Position numbers and translations under genes: made by a program
DNA from: Daphnia carinata
Taxonomy: Eukaryota; Arthropoda; Branchiopoda; Diplostraca; Daphniidae
NCBI RefSeq assembly: GCF_022539665.2
Contig: NC_081334.1
Span: forward strand, 3,720,001 to 3,784,000
Direction of reading: 5' to 3'
Length of the DNA stretch: 64,000 bases
Part shown: positions 32,457 to 44,700 of the stretch, in pieces
Numbering within the stretch: the stretch's first letter is position 1
Layout: every line of letters begins with the position of its first letter
Notes under the pieces: generated by a model
Told to the model about the DNA's origin: nothing
Database searches by the model: none
What the model saw: only the letters and a program-made list of their open reading frames with translations

Positions 32457-34825
32457 ATGTTGAGCAGTAAGCTCAAATCGTGGATGGAATCGCATCTGAC
32501 GCGGAAGAAATCCTCCTCCGGAAGTAGTGGTACGAGCACGAGTAATAAAAAATGCACATCCGCATTCCACGGTTCGGGTAGTAACAGCACAGGCAGTTAC
32601 AAAGAATTGTCGCCAGCTGATAGGATCGCTCATCCAGCTTCTGGACTCGTCAATCTTGTTCCAGCTGTCCCACTATGCTCCACAAGCGGCCGCAGCAATG
32701 CCGGATTGGTCATCCGGCTTCAGAACGATTTCAGAGAGAACCAGCACGCATCGCCTTGTCATCTCAGACATCAACATCCGTCATGGACACGCAGTCCAGT
32801 CATGTTGGCCTGGAATACGAAAATTCATCCTCCTCCTGTACCGCAAAGACCAATCGAACCGCCCCTTTCGCCGCCATCTTCCCACTGTTCCACCATCATT
32901 CAGCAGGTTCCTTTTTACTTCATTATCCAGCTCCATTTTTCTAGGAAATATGTAAACATTTTCATGCATCATTCATTATCAGAGCGTGATGGCATGGAAC
33001 ACAAAGAGATTGCCAAAGCTTATTACCATCTTTGTTTTTTTGTTTTTTTTATTTATTTAAATAAAAATGGCAGAATGGAGAACCTTCGCCAACTGGAAGT
33101 GATTGGACGTCAAAGAGTTTTGCCGATGAAAGCGGAATAGGACGGACCGATCGTGATGGATCCCTTTCGTCCAGCAAAGCCAATACGACGGGATCTTCGA
33201 TTGGAACGGGCGATTTTCATCACGAATCAGCCGGAAGGCGGATCAATGCCCCTTCGCTATCCTCGCCAGAGTCGGCCTACTCGACGGGATGTTCGGCCGA
33301 CGGAGTCTCGCCCAGTCAAGACGGAACGTACGATTCCAACTTTCATCCGCACCAACCGCTGGCCGCTTTGCTCCTCGATCCAATATGGAGGAGATCGACG
33401 CTGGAAGCGGACGCGTCCGGATCAAACTCGTCGACCCAATCGCCGAGGACGCGGCCGGCCATTCGAACGAATCCGTGGCTTCCAGTGAGGACCAGTTTGA
33501 CATCGGCCGGATCAACAACATCAGACCGAGCGTCGTGGATGACGGACTCGACGCCCGAGGCTCCGTTATCCGAGATCTGCCCACCGGCCGTGAAGGAAAC
33601 GGATATCGTGAGCAGCGGGGAAGATCCAGCAGATGATCCCATAGCGGCGGCCATGGCCGCCTGTGCGGCCAACGACGAACTCGATCAATTGTGCGATTCC
33701 CTCCAGTTGCTGATGGACGGGGATAATTTGCGCGTCGTCAGCACAACGGGCCAGCCAGCGCATCGGCAAGTAGCGACGGTGGCGCCACACCAGACAGCAA
33801 AAACGGGATACAGCCCGGCCGTGGATCGAAGACGCGCAACTGAAGTCGACGTCGACGATCAGTACACGCTGCTGATCCGTCAAACGGAAGAGATTCTCCT
33901 GCAACTGGAGAAGGATGAAATGCTCTTATGCAGCCGGAAAAACATGAACCAAGACGAAACAGATGCTGCAGCTCTTCATCTTCTTCCGGCCGGCAAGAAC
34001 AACATCAGCAGACAGCCTTGTTCTCTCTCTTCCGGCTCGCATTTAAAACAGCCCCGCAGGCGATTGAGGAAAAGGCCAACGTCACGAAGACGCTGCTCCA
34101 GCCGGAACAGCGCCATCTTGTGCTCATCGCCGTCCTCCAGTTCGGAATCTTCCGATTGCGAGTACTTGGATAACAACAGCAGACGGACGTCATCCGACTG
34201 GAACGCCAACCGACGTCCGAAAAACATGAACAGTCTGAGTAAAGGAATCACCCCTCGTTTTGCCCAGCGTCAAAGTGTTCGAGTGCTTCCGCAAACGCCA
34301 TCGCTTCTTCCGGCCCAGCCGCCTCGCGACTGCTGGATCCTGGGCAGTCAGAAGCCCAGCTGTTCTCCAGACGATTGGACTACGGAACACGACAGGCCTC
34401 CATCGCCGGCCCCGATGGACCCGCACTGCCATTGGGCCAGCCATCCCGTGCGCCATTGCGAACGGATGGCCGTTGCTGCAACGCGATCGCCTTCCGTCTC
34501 GAGTTGCAGCAGCAACAGCCGAAGGAATTCACGCGTTCGTGCAAAAAATTGCGCCGGACACTTGAGTTCATCGGGACCGACATCTCCGGTCATGCGACTC
34601 GATGCTTGGCCGGACGATGATTACCACCCGCAAACAAACAACGGGGGCGCTGGGCGGCGCTGGCGCCAGTCCATGACGAGAGAACAGCAACGTCTCGAAT
34701 CTCAGATCGCCTTCCTCCGGCGCCAGTTGAAAGACGTCACCGACGACTATTACGATTACGATAGAGGAGCTCGAACGCCCTCCAGCACTTCAGACTCTTC
34801 ATCTCATTCTCACCGTCTGAAATAA
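32457..34825 (+). CDS. Ser/Pro/Arg-rich, largely disordered protein, 719 residues
   Basis: Exon 1 (32457-32906, ending CAG/GTTCCT) and exon 2 (33116-34825) join in phase 0 to 719 residues. The start MLSSKLKSWMESH was chosen because the upstream in-frame codons are an A-run Lys tract. The chain is low-complexity with conserved-looking islands: APSLSSPESAYSTG (near 200), RTNPWLP (near 255), an acidic helical stretch with DELDQLCDSLQLLMDG (near 345), and DQYTLLIRQTEEILLQLEKDEMLL (near 420). After Arg/Ser tracts a short coiled coil (REQQRLESQIAFLRRQLKDV) lies just before the end. No catalytic domain is present. It resembles arthropod cytoskeletal or signalling adaptors in style, but I cannot name it. 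The GT donor is GTTCCT, which is weak. AATAAA overlaps the stop codon. Other plus frames in both exons are open too (see findings), so frame choice has some risk. Confidence 0.6.
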
Positions 34826-35701
34826 AGAGCCGACATAGAAAAAAAAAAAACAGACAACATCAACATGCAGAGACACACACAAAACATGAACACTAGTCCC
34901 TTTCTTACTTACCCCGCCCCCCAAATTTTTCCAATTTTTGAATCAAAAATGAATTTTTTTTTTTTTTGAATTTTATTTTTGTTCTCATTCTCTTTCCCGT
35001 CCATCATTGTCACACAAGTCATTGACTGAATGATTATGAAATCATCATCGCTATAAATAATCTTTTAAGGGGGGGATCGGGAGCTGTTTTTTTTTTTCGG
35101 GAATCACGCTCAAACATTCAAACACACAAATAGAAGAAATGTGGTGGGGTAAACGGTGAAACTAACAGCCGTTTGTGTTTGACACAGTTTTGTTGTGCGC
35201 GTCTTTTAAAAGATAATAAAAAATTTCCATCTTTTATGTAAATTGACACACCTGGTGGAGGTCGATAATTCCATGAAAATAAAAAATTATAATAAAAAAA
35301 AACGTCATTATTTACCTCGAATAAAAGAATGAAAAAAAAAAAACTTTTTGTTGTTCTTCTTTTGGGGGCTGGAGTTCGTCGAGCAAAACCAAACTAGAAT
35401 TTAAAAAAAAAAAATAATTTTTAAAAAAAAATAAAAAAATAAATAATAAACAATGAGGATTATTTTTATATAGGAGAACATCTGTTTTGGCACCCACGTT
35501 GTTGTCTGCGGTTGCGAGGAGAAAATAGCGAAGCCGACCGTTGTTGTTGCTATTGCATTTTACAAAGAGGAGAAATAACACGCATGAGGAAGAATCAAAA
35601 AAGAAGGTCTAGAGGAGTTGTGTAAAAATGAACGAAATTCCGTTCTAGATGTAAACGCAGTTATTTATATATTCATTGGGGTTGGTATTTCAAAGTGACG
35701 A
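34826..35701. other. Convergent intergenic region
   Basis: Joint 3' flank of the plus-strand Ser-rich gene and the minus-strand PDZ-PH gene. Poly-A/T-rich, with no coding exon. Confidence 0.5.
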
Positions 35702-38700
35702 CTAGCCGACTCTGATCCATCGATCGATCGAGTACTCCAAAGCGGCGATCCACCTGGGGGCGAAAAAAAATGTGGGATCACGTCATGTTTCGTGTCACGC
35801 CAGCCCCAAACACAAGTAAATGGGTTGGTGGCGTGACTCCTTTTTGAATAAAAAACAAAAAAGTATGTACCGTTTGCGATCGTTCTCCGAGTCGGTGTAA
35901 AAGTGGAAATGGCGCATGCGCGGCTCAGGCGGCAACAGTTCGAAGGCGAATTTGCGTCGCTCACCGCTCGAGGCCGTCGTGCCCGAGGCCTGGACGCGGT
36001 AACCGTGCAAGTGCAACGCTCCTGTCCCAAACGAGAGAAGAGATTTAAATCCAATCAACATCAAAGAGAAAATGTCATAAGGGGGGAAGACTTTGAACTG
36101 CTGCGGGGCACCGATAGAGGGGGGGATTATTATAATTATCATTTTCAAAGGGAAAAAAAAAATAATTACCGAGGGCAGACGAGACGTTGATGTCGACGTA
36201 AAAGTAGAGGCAGGCGTCTTTGAGAAGGCAGAGTCGACGCTGCCATTCCTTGGCCCGGTGACCGAGCTTCATGAGATGGCCGACGCAGTCGGGCGATGCC
36301 ATCGACGCCGGCGGCAATTGGATGTTCTGGGCGCACATCTCCAGCCAAACATCCTGCCGGGCCAAAAGAGGAAAAGACACACAAGACGACGACACACTCA
36401 GTGGTTTTTTTCTTTTAGGTTAAATAAATAAGCAGCTTATTTTCTCTTTTTCCTATGTTATCTGATCCCTCATTTTTGTTTTATTTTTTACGATTATTTT
36501 TTTTTACAAATAGTGTATGTGTGTGTGTGTACCTGGACGGCGGCTTTAGAAGCGTGATTGAAGACGGAATGCCACAGTTCAACCGATTCCGTAGATTCGG
36601 CTGCCAGCCAATGTCGTATAGTTCCACCTTTGCTCAACAGTAAACCGTGAGGTCGTTCGGCAAACGATGTACGAGTCACCGTGTAGTGCAAAAGAGAAAC
36701 GGCTCCCAATGGCTGCGAACTCTGTTTCAAAAAGAAATTCAATATTAGACATAGAAACAAAGTCGCATGGCCAACAGCCAGCAACAGACGGTAAATTACG
36801 AAAGAAAATATAAAAAGGGGACTTGTGTTAGAGACTGTTATTAGGCTATTGAAAATCCCCCCCCTCGGAGCGGTGTTCACTACTCTTTTATTGTATTTTT
36901 CTTCCTGCTAGACCATGTTCAGAGAGACGCAAGGACAGAGAGAGTATCGATCGCTTTGTGTGGGTACCGTACAATGGGAAATTACCCATGATTGGTTAGA
37001 CCAGTCTGAAAGCAAAGGGAGAGCCGTTTTGGCCGGCCTTATTTGATCGTCTCTTTCCCTTTTGTGATTCTCATAGAAAAAAATGCAATTGCGTGATCAA
37101 ATCTTCACGCTCGTTCCACCTGAATAGAAATGGGCCCCGACGTCTCGTTTCCTCCTCCTCCCCCCTTATTTGAACGTTTCCATATACACACACTTCTGAC
37201 TTTCCTGGAAAAAATAACAAAATTTATCTGGTAGGGGTCCTGATGGAGAGATGTTGAAGAACATGACATTTCCCAATTGTAATTGCTGACAAAACTATTG
37301 GATTATGCCATCAGTCGTGGAATAGTGGACCTGCCAAGTTCAACCTTCAGTGGCCAGACCTTGGCAGCGAAGACAACCCTGACATGCAACTAATTGATTT
37401 GCTTGGATGATGATGTAGGAAAATGCACTCACATCTTGGTTTTTGTAGTAGTAGAGACAGTTGTCTCTCTTGAGGACGAACCATCTCCTGTACCAAACGT
37501 TGCTGCTCTCGTCAGCCCGGCTGGCTGACTGGCTCTTCTTCCACAGGTAACCCACCAGAATGGGAGACTCGTTGTCAGTGGTGTTGCCTCCCTGGGAACC
37601 ATCAGTTGTTGATTGGTCTGCAGCCAAAATGGGGTTCGTTGACAGGATGTTGCATGTTCTTGCCACCTCAAGCTTCAGCTCATCTGTGCCTACACATAAA
37701 CAACAAAATAATTTACACTTTGATTGTTTGGAGATTGTATCCTAGCTATTGTAAGGTCATGGCCTTTTAGATTTAAGTGGAAAAAGGTAAAGTTATAGTG
37801 CAAAGAGAATTCGAGCAACTGCTGAGAAGTTAACGAGTTTAGCAAAAGCGACGTCAGTTTCAAATTTGCAATGGGAGGCAACTTAGTACAGATAATAAAA
37901 ACTATGGCAGTAATCCAATAAAGGAAAGTTGAGAGACCCCCGACAAACTAGATCAGCCATGAAGTTAAGTGCACTCAAGGGTGCACGTCATAAAACAATT
38001 TTCCCTCGCAAACTGCGAAAGAGTTGCAATCCCGCCAGAAAAGAAAGACTAACGCCATCTATCAATGAAAAAAGTCACTACAACTAACCTGTATGGGCGA
38101 TGCGTACAACTTCCGAATGAGACGAATCGAGGACGTTGACATCGTTGATACTAATGAGGATATCGCCCACCTGCAATCCAGACAATTCAGCTGGAGTTCC
38201 AGGCTCAATGGCTGACACAACAACCGGCTTAGAACCGTGAATTCTGAATCCAAACTCGCCCGATTCTCTCTTCACCAGGACGACATTATCGCACTCTACC
38301 GGGGAAATTAAAAAAAAACAAAAAAAAACTATTAATTAATAAATTCTAGTTAATTAGATGAGAACAGTGTGGATGAAAAGGGAAATGATCAGGCTACCAA
38401 GAAACCCTACAACAACGATACGGTTAAAAGACAAATGAGTGGGAAGTCGTGGGAAATGTTAGTTCAAGATGGCGAGACCACAAACAATTTCTTCATAAAA
38501 AAAAAAAAAGAAAAAATAAAGATCGAAATAATCCAGAGATGAAGATGATGAAGTGCATAATCCATAGCACAGTTGTTTGACACCGCAGTGTGTTCTGTTT
38601 TACGTACCGCCTGGACGAATGTCCGCTAGTCTGCGCAGTGCCAGACTCTCTCGGCACCAAATCATCAACATCAACTGGTAAATATCTTGTAAAGAGTGTC

Positions 38701-41700
38701 TGACACTTGAGTCGGTGGTTGGATCTATGGGCCGCAGCAACAACAACGGGGGGAGTAACAAACAACAACAGCAAAACACAACAAAAAAAAATTAAAATAC
38801 TGGGTCAATCGTAGCCACAACTGTCTTTTGTTTTGATACATTGGAGCTGAAAACAATTTCGTGATTCACGTGGCTGTTCCAAATTCCGGATCACATCACA
38901 CGAAAGATATTCAAAAATTTTTTTAATGAAAAAGTGTTAGTCTACAAGGAATTTTTCTCGTTTTATGTGCCGGTGCTCTAAAAACAAATTCCGGAATTCC
39001 GGTTCACCAGTGTAAGAGAGCGTTAAGTGCATGTTAATTTATAAAAAATTTGTTTCCCCAAAAATTAAAAGAATCTATATCAAACTTTCTATGAAAAAAA
39101 CAAAACAAAAATTGATGGATAAGTTTTTACCGAATGTGCTGGTTGCGAGCCGTCTGAACATTTCCACGCTGGACTTGCGGTGAACCATGCGGTGTGTGAT
39201 GGATGTGTATTTACGGCGGAAGTCTTTTTCGGATGCCGTCGACGAATCGTCGGTTTCTGTTTTAGAATTTTTCAACAAGAGATCAAGCGAGAGATAATGA
39301 GTTCTAGAATGCTACACGGATGAAATGTCTCTTCAATGATGATGACAAGTCTAAGAAAAGATCGATCACCTTGTAACGGCGTCTGCGGTTGGGAACGGCG
39401 CCAGACTTGCAGCTCTTCCGTCTCGCCGATGTATGCCCACGCACCAGCCCGATAGCTCGCATTGTAAATACCTTTCAACACCAAACAAAATTTATAACGT
39501 ACTATTAATTAAAAATTAAAATTAAAATACCTGCGTCTTCATCATCTAAAGGTGTTCCGTCGCAACTCAATTTAGAACCGAGAGAATCCCAGCTGGCCTC
39601 GACGGATCTGATTAAATGATTCAAGTTCCTGTCCGTGTTGAGCGCAAAACAATCTTTTGAACGACGATTGAAAAACAAGACGACTTTAATTACCGTCTAA
39701 CAGGTCGATTAAAACGTTCCTTTTCTTCCGACTTGGCACGAACGGTCAATTGCCTTTTGGGCGGCAGTTGAGTCTCCGGATACCACATGTCGATGGTGGA
39801 AACGGTCCTGTGAGGGACTTGATTGTCAGACGAATCAGCCGTTTCGGCTGACAAGGCCGATGCGCTCGAATTGCCCGCCGGTAATGTGCAACTCTTGGTC
39901 CGTTTGCTACGGCCGGAATCCCGCTTCCTTTTGCTCATTTCTTGATTGTCACAGCTGATCGAGTCCGCCTGACTGCCGTGCGTCTTGGAAGTTAAATTCC
40001 AGTCAGGTGCCAAAATGGCCGGTGAATCGGCAAAACCTTCCGGCGGAGGAGGTACTCCACCGTTGCCAGATATCTCAGCTGGTGTTTCAGAAACAAAGAC
40101 ATTGTCGCTTCCGGGACTGACGGATCGAATGGAATCGCAATTCTGTTTGTGCGATGGAGATGGGGCCGTTAAATTCCACGATTTGCCAACCATGTCGGCC
40201 ATATTGTCCGGATCGTGGAGGGAAGACTCGCTCGGATGTTGCAGAGTGAAATAATTGTGTTCATCCGATAATTCCGCGTTTGCCGGAGGCGATATTTGCG
40301 GTGCGGCAACGTCCCAATCCGCCAATCGGAAGCCTTCGTGCATTGCTGGACTGCGAACCATTCCGGGTGTCGTAACATCCGCCGCGATTTGAGAATCACG
40401 TTTTTTGGCACATCCATCCGGAATAGAAAATGAATTGTTCGGAGTGATAGGATCTCGATTGCGCGTTTTCTTGTGCTTGGAAGACGGACGTTTGACCACA
40501 TCAGGTGCGGGCTCTGTGGCGACATTGTTCTTGTTCGACCTCCGCTTCCGGCTGGAACGATCTCCGGCTTCATCATTGTCTTCCGAATCAGTCGAACTGT
40601 GCTGATTGGTCGATTGCTGTTGCGTGAAATGTTTACGTCTTCCGCTGGCCCCAGATTTGGTCGGAGTGGAAGGCGAAGCCGTCGAAGAAAACATGCTGGA
40701 TCCCGGCGGAAATTGCAATTTCATTGTCTCCCTCAACGTTTTTCGATCGGTTGCCTTGGCAACAGCGCCCTCTTGAGTGGAAACTAGTACAGATTCCGGA
40801 TTCGAAGTTTGTTTTGTTGAATCCATTACAGCCGCGAGGCCAGCAATCGGACTAAGTGAAGCGCAAGGAGTAGCTTCCAGGCTATAGCTTCCGGATGTGG
40901 AACTCTCTCGGCAAATGTCTTGCCCATCGTTGTTTGAATCCGGTGACGTCAGCAACGGAGGAGGCCCATCGAGAGGTGGAGGAGATTCGTAGGGCAATTC
41001 TTGAACGCCGGAATGATCCATTCTCAGAGTGCTGTTATGTGAAGTGTCACTTTCTCTGAAGCTCCTTTCACTGCGCTCCATCGCCGTGTTGTAGACTTCC
41101 GTCAGTCCGGCCGTCGTCAAATGATCCGACAGGGCCGTCAAAAACGCGTCCGAATTCGTATCGGTGGAATCCAACCCAGCCGGTTTGCTGTTGATATCCG
41201 CTTGCAAAGGACTATTGAGCTCGCTGACAGGCGGACTGAGAGGTTCAGAACTGGCTGACGTTTCATGTTCGGTCACTCGACGACCGGAAGAATCCGAATC
41301 GACGGATGTAATCGTCTCAGACATGCTTTTCGATCCGTTCTTCATGTGACGCAATAAAACGCGTTGACTCATCTGATTGTTTGATAATTCAACGTCTTGG
41401 GGTAGGAGAGGAGGAATTGAATCATCATCATCTTCCGGATGAAGAGACGAATTGGCGGAAGAACAAGCAAAACTGGGCGGGGCCGGGATCACTTCAGTGT
41501 CATGAGATCCTGGCCATGGAGGAAACTGGACCATAATTTCCTTCTCCATTTCTAGTGCTTCCGCTGGATCGATTGTGGCTGGTGGGCGTCTAGGTGGTGG
41601 TGTAGGCGGACGCGGTGCATCCAAATCTGAATCGCACGTGACAACGAACGAATTATTTGCCTTTTCATTGGGACCTACACAGGACGAGTTCGGCTGGAGG

Positions 41701-44700
41701 ACCGTCACTTGCGACGTGCTGCCAAACTCGTCGCTGTAGTTGCCGGCCGTGTCCGGCAGAGAGGCGTTCGAGTCGAAGGATTTCTGCGCTTGAAGAAAAG
41801 ACGTAGAGGTGACGTCTTCCGTTTGCCCGTCTGGCGGATGCTCCGAGTCAGACCAAACGTCTTCCACGTCAGTGAAACCCAACGAGCGGTTGATATCTTG
41901 CGAGGAAGTTGTGGCTTTTCCTTTCAGCGGAAGCGACGAAGCAAAAAGCTCCTCATCGTCGAAACTTCCATCCTCACTGGAGCCGTGGCGCATTGGATCG
42001 TGAACGAGGACTCTGCCAGCCACTTCTTCGACGGGCGAACGTTCGTTGTCGTGAACATTAACTTCAACATAGCCGGAAGCAAAACGTCGGGCACGTTTAC
42101 GATCCAGCAGGATCGTTCCTTCCGATAAAGCTTTCAACAATTGTCTCCGTCTGCTGGAACGCACGTGTTTACCCGTGCTGGGCGACCCTCGGTCAGGTGA
42201 TGGAGTCTTTTTATATTCTCCAATTTCTTCCGGTTGAGATTGACTTAGTTCATCCGGCAAACGTTTTAATGGCTGGAATTCAGCCTCTGTTTTCTGACAT
42301 TCTCTTTCTCCTTCAACGTCCTGATCCACAGCCGACGAGCTTCTTGTTAATCGTTTTGTTTCTTTAGATGAACGCGGTTCAAAGTTCGTCTGCACTTGGC
42401 GTGTGACTGTGCTGACAGCTCCCGGAATCGACACTTGCTGGAAAGAATTTTTAAGTAAAAAAAAAAATAGGTTTAAAACAAAGTATCGATCCATTTTACC
42501 GATCCTGCGCCACTATAGCAACTGGGGTAGGAGAGTGACGTCGTTGAATTATAATAACCTTCCGTTTGCGTGGCCTGGCTTCGCATCGACGCTTGGCGCA
42601 ATCTCTCTATTGTGTGCAAACGTGCAATTCATTTGGATGACAAATTTTCGTTAAAATAAATCGTGATAAATGGAAAAATACCTAAAAGGATGGCACGAGC
42701 CAATACTGGAGAAAATGCAGCTGTCTGATGTGGATGTCTTTTGGATTCGATGAATGGCTCAGGAGTTTTACGGCCGTCTAAAAGCCGTTCCTGGCTTTTG
42801 GAAGCATTTGCTGGAACGGCTGACGTGTAAATTTCTGAACAAGGAGACGAAGCATCGAAACTGACATGTTTCGAAATCGAACCGGTAGATCTTCTATCAT
42901 CTAAAAGGGCCTCGCTGGACATGACCTGCCTCCGGTAAAGTGCAGCCGATAGTTCAGGCGTGTTTGGTTGTGTGTAGGCCAATCTGCCACCATACCGGAA
43001 CGGATGGTTAGATCCGTAATTTTCATTTTCATTTGGAGCATCACTGTTTGTCCGACTGCATCAAATATCAAATTTAAATCTGTAATATTTTATTACAGAG
43101 ATTTAGAAGCAAATACTCACTGAATGGGCAACGTGCTAATTTTCCAATCTGGATCAGAATGGCGAGGTGCATAGCTATTCACAATCTAAATACATTTTAG
43201 AAAATTAAAATTAAGCAGATTAGAATGAAAAACACTGAATTTACGCAAGGAGCAGTTGAGGTTTGCATGGAGAATCTGCGTGGATCAGTTGTACAGAATG
43301 ATTGAGGACGATTCCGAAACAAGCCTGGTTGATTCGAGCCATCATCGCGAAGAGGAACCTACATTTCAAAAATAAAAATAAGACGTTACATTTTTTATGT
43401 ATATAACTTTTCAAAACCGTTCTGTAAAGATTGTAGCCCAACTTCTTGGTTGAATGGCATACCAAATAGCTTTGTTTTATCTTTTGACAACAGGCTTATT
43501 CAAAAGACGGGTTATAAAAAATGTATCCAAGTTGATACTTTTATCTTCCTCTGTGTCATCTGCCCCACTTTCTTCCTACAATACTTCAGACTCTAGCTAA
43601 ATGTCCCTTTTTCTAGATCTAACATTAAAGTTGAATGCTTGAGATAAATGTACTTTCCATGTTGCATGTGGGTTGATCAATATTGGTCCCATTGTTAGCA
43701 GATTTACAAAATGGTTGCTTACACTGTCTGTTGACAATAGCTTTAAAGTGGAACCATGAAAACAAAAGGCTACGTAGGCTAATGGAAAATGGCTCTAGTT
43801 TGCAAGTTGCATCCTATTTTCCATCTTACACGAACAAAGACCTGACACTGCACATAGTTTGGTGTGAAATGTGCACACACTAAAACATGTTAACACTCTG
43901 GGATAATTCCTAATTGAGTTTTTCAAAGGCCAATGACATGCCCGTGGGTCATGTGTATCTGATTATTCCACATCACAACCTTGATGTAAACAGCTCTCTT
44001 GATTTGATTCTATACGCTTCTTTAGTTCCCTAACGAATCACGCATGCCGGTTGAAAAGATCAACAAACCAAAATGTCAATAACCAGCCGCACACAGCGGT
44101 TAACAGTCTTCTCTACTCAACATCCGGCAGAGAAGAAAATGATTGCCATTTTCATTTCCTGGGCTACAACAACGTAACACACAAAAGCTGTGAAGGAGGA
44201 AAAAAGCAACAGTATTAGATTTAAAAGGCACAGTTTGATTAAATCATAAATGGGAGCTGACGTTTTCTTTAGCTGAAGGTTTCCTATTCTTTTTAATGAA
44301 ACCCTGCTTAAAAAATACGGCCAATTTTCTCTCCTTTGCGTGTGTATACATTCGATCTACGATAGAACTAGAACGAGTATCAATACGTAATCTAACACGC
44401 TTCTAGTTGATTTGAATGAACAGTTATGTTCTTTTTTGTTTCGTTACGAAGCGAAACGAGAAACGGTGCAGATAATTAGAATGATTAAATTTTACCGTAA
44501 ATGGCTGAAGTGCAGGTAGAGTGACGCTCCGATTTGTATTGGCTACGGGTTTATTGCAGCCGTTGTACAAATTCTCTTCGCTCGCCCGTCGGACGCACAA
44601 CGCAGAAAAGAAGGACGATCGTGATTTCTTTTTTTTAGCTCCATGATCCTGTAAGAATACAAACATTTTGTAAAAATTTTGTGCTAAAAATCGAACCCTC

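Noticed and set aside
32527..32955. Alternative 142-codon frame in exon 1 of the Ser-rich gene
   Set aside because: It does not join in phase to exon 2, while the chosen frame does.
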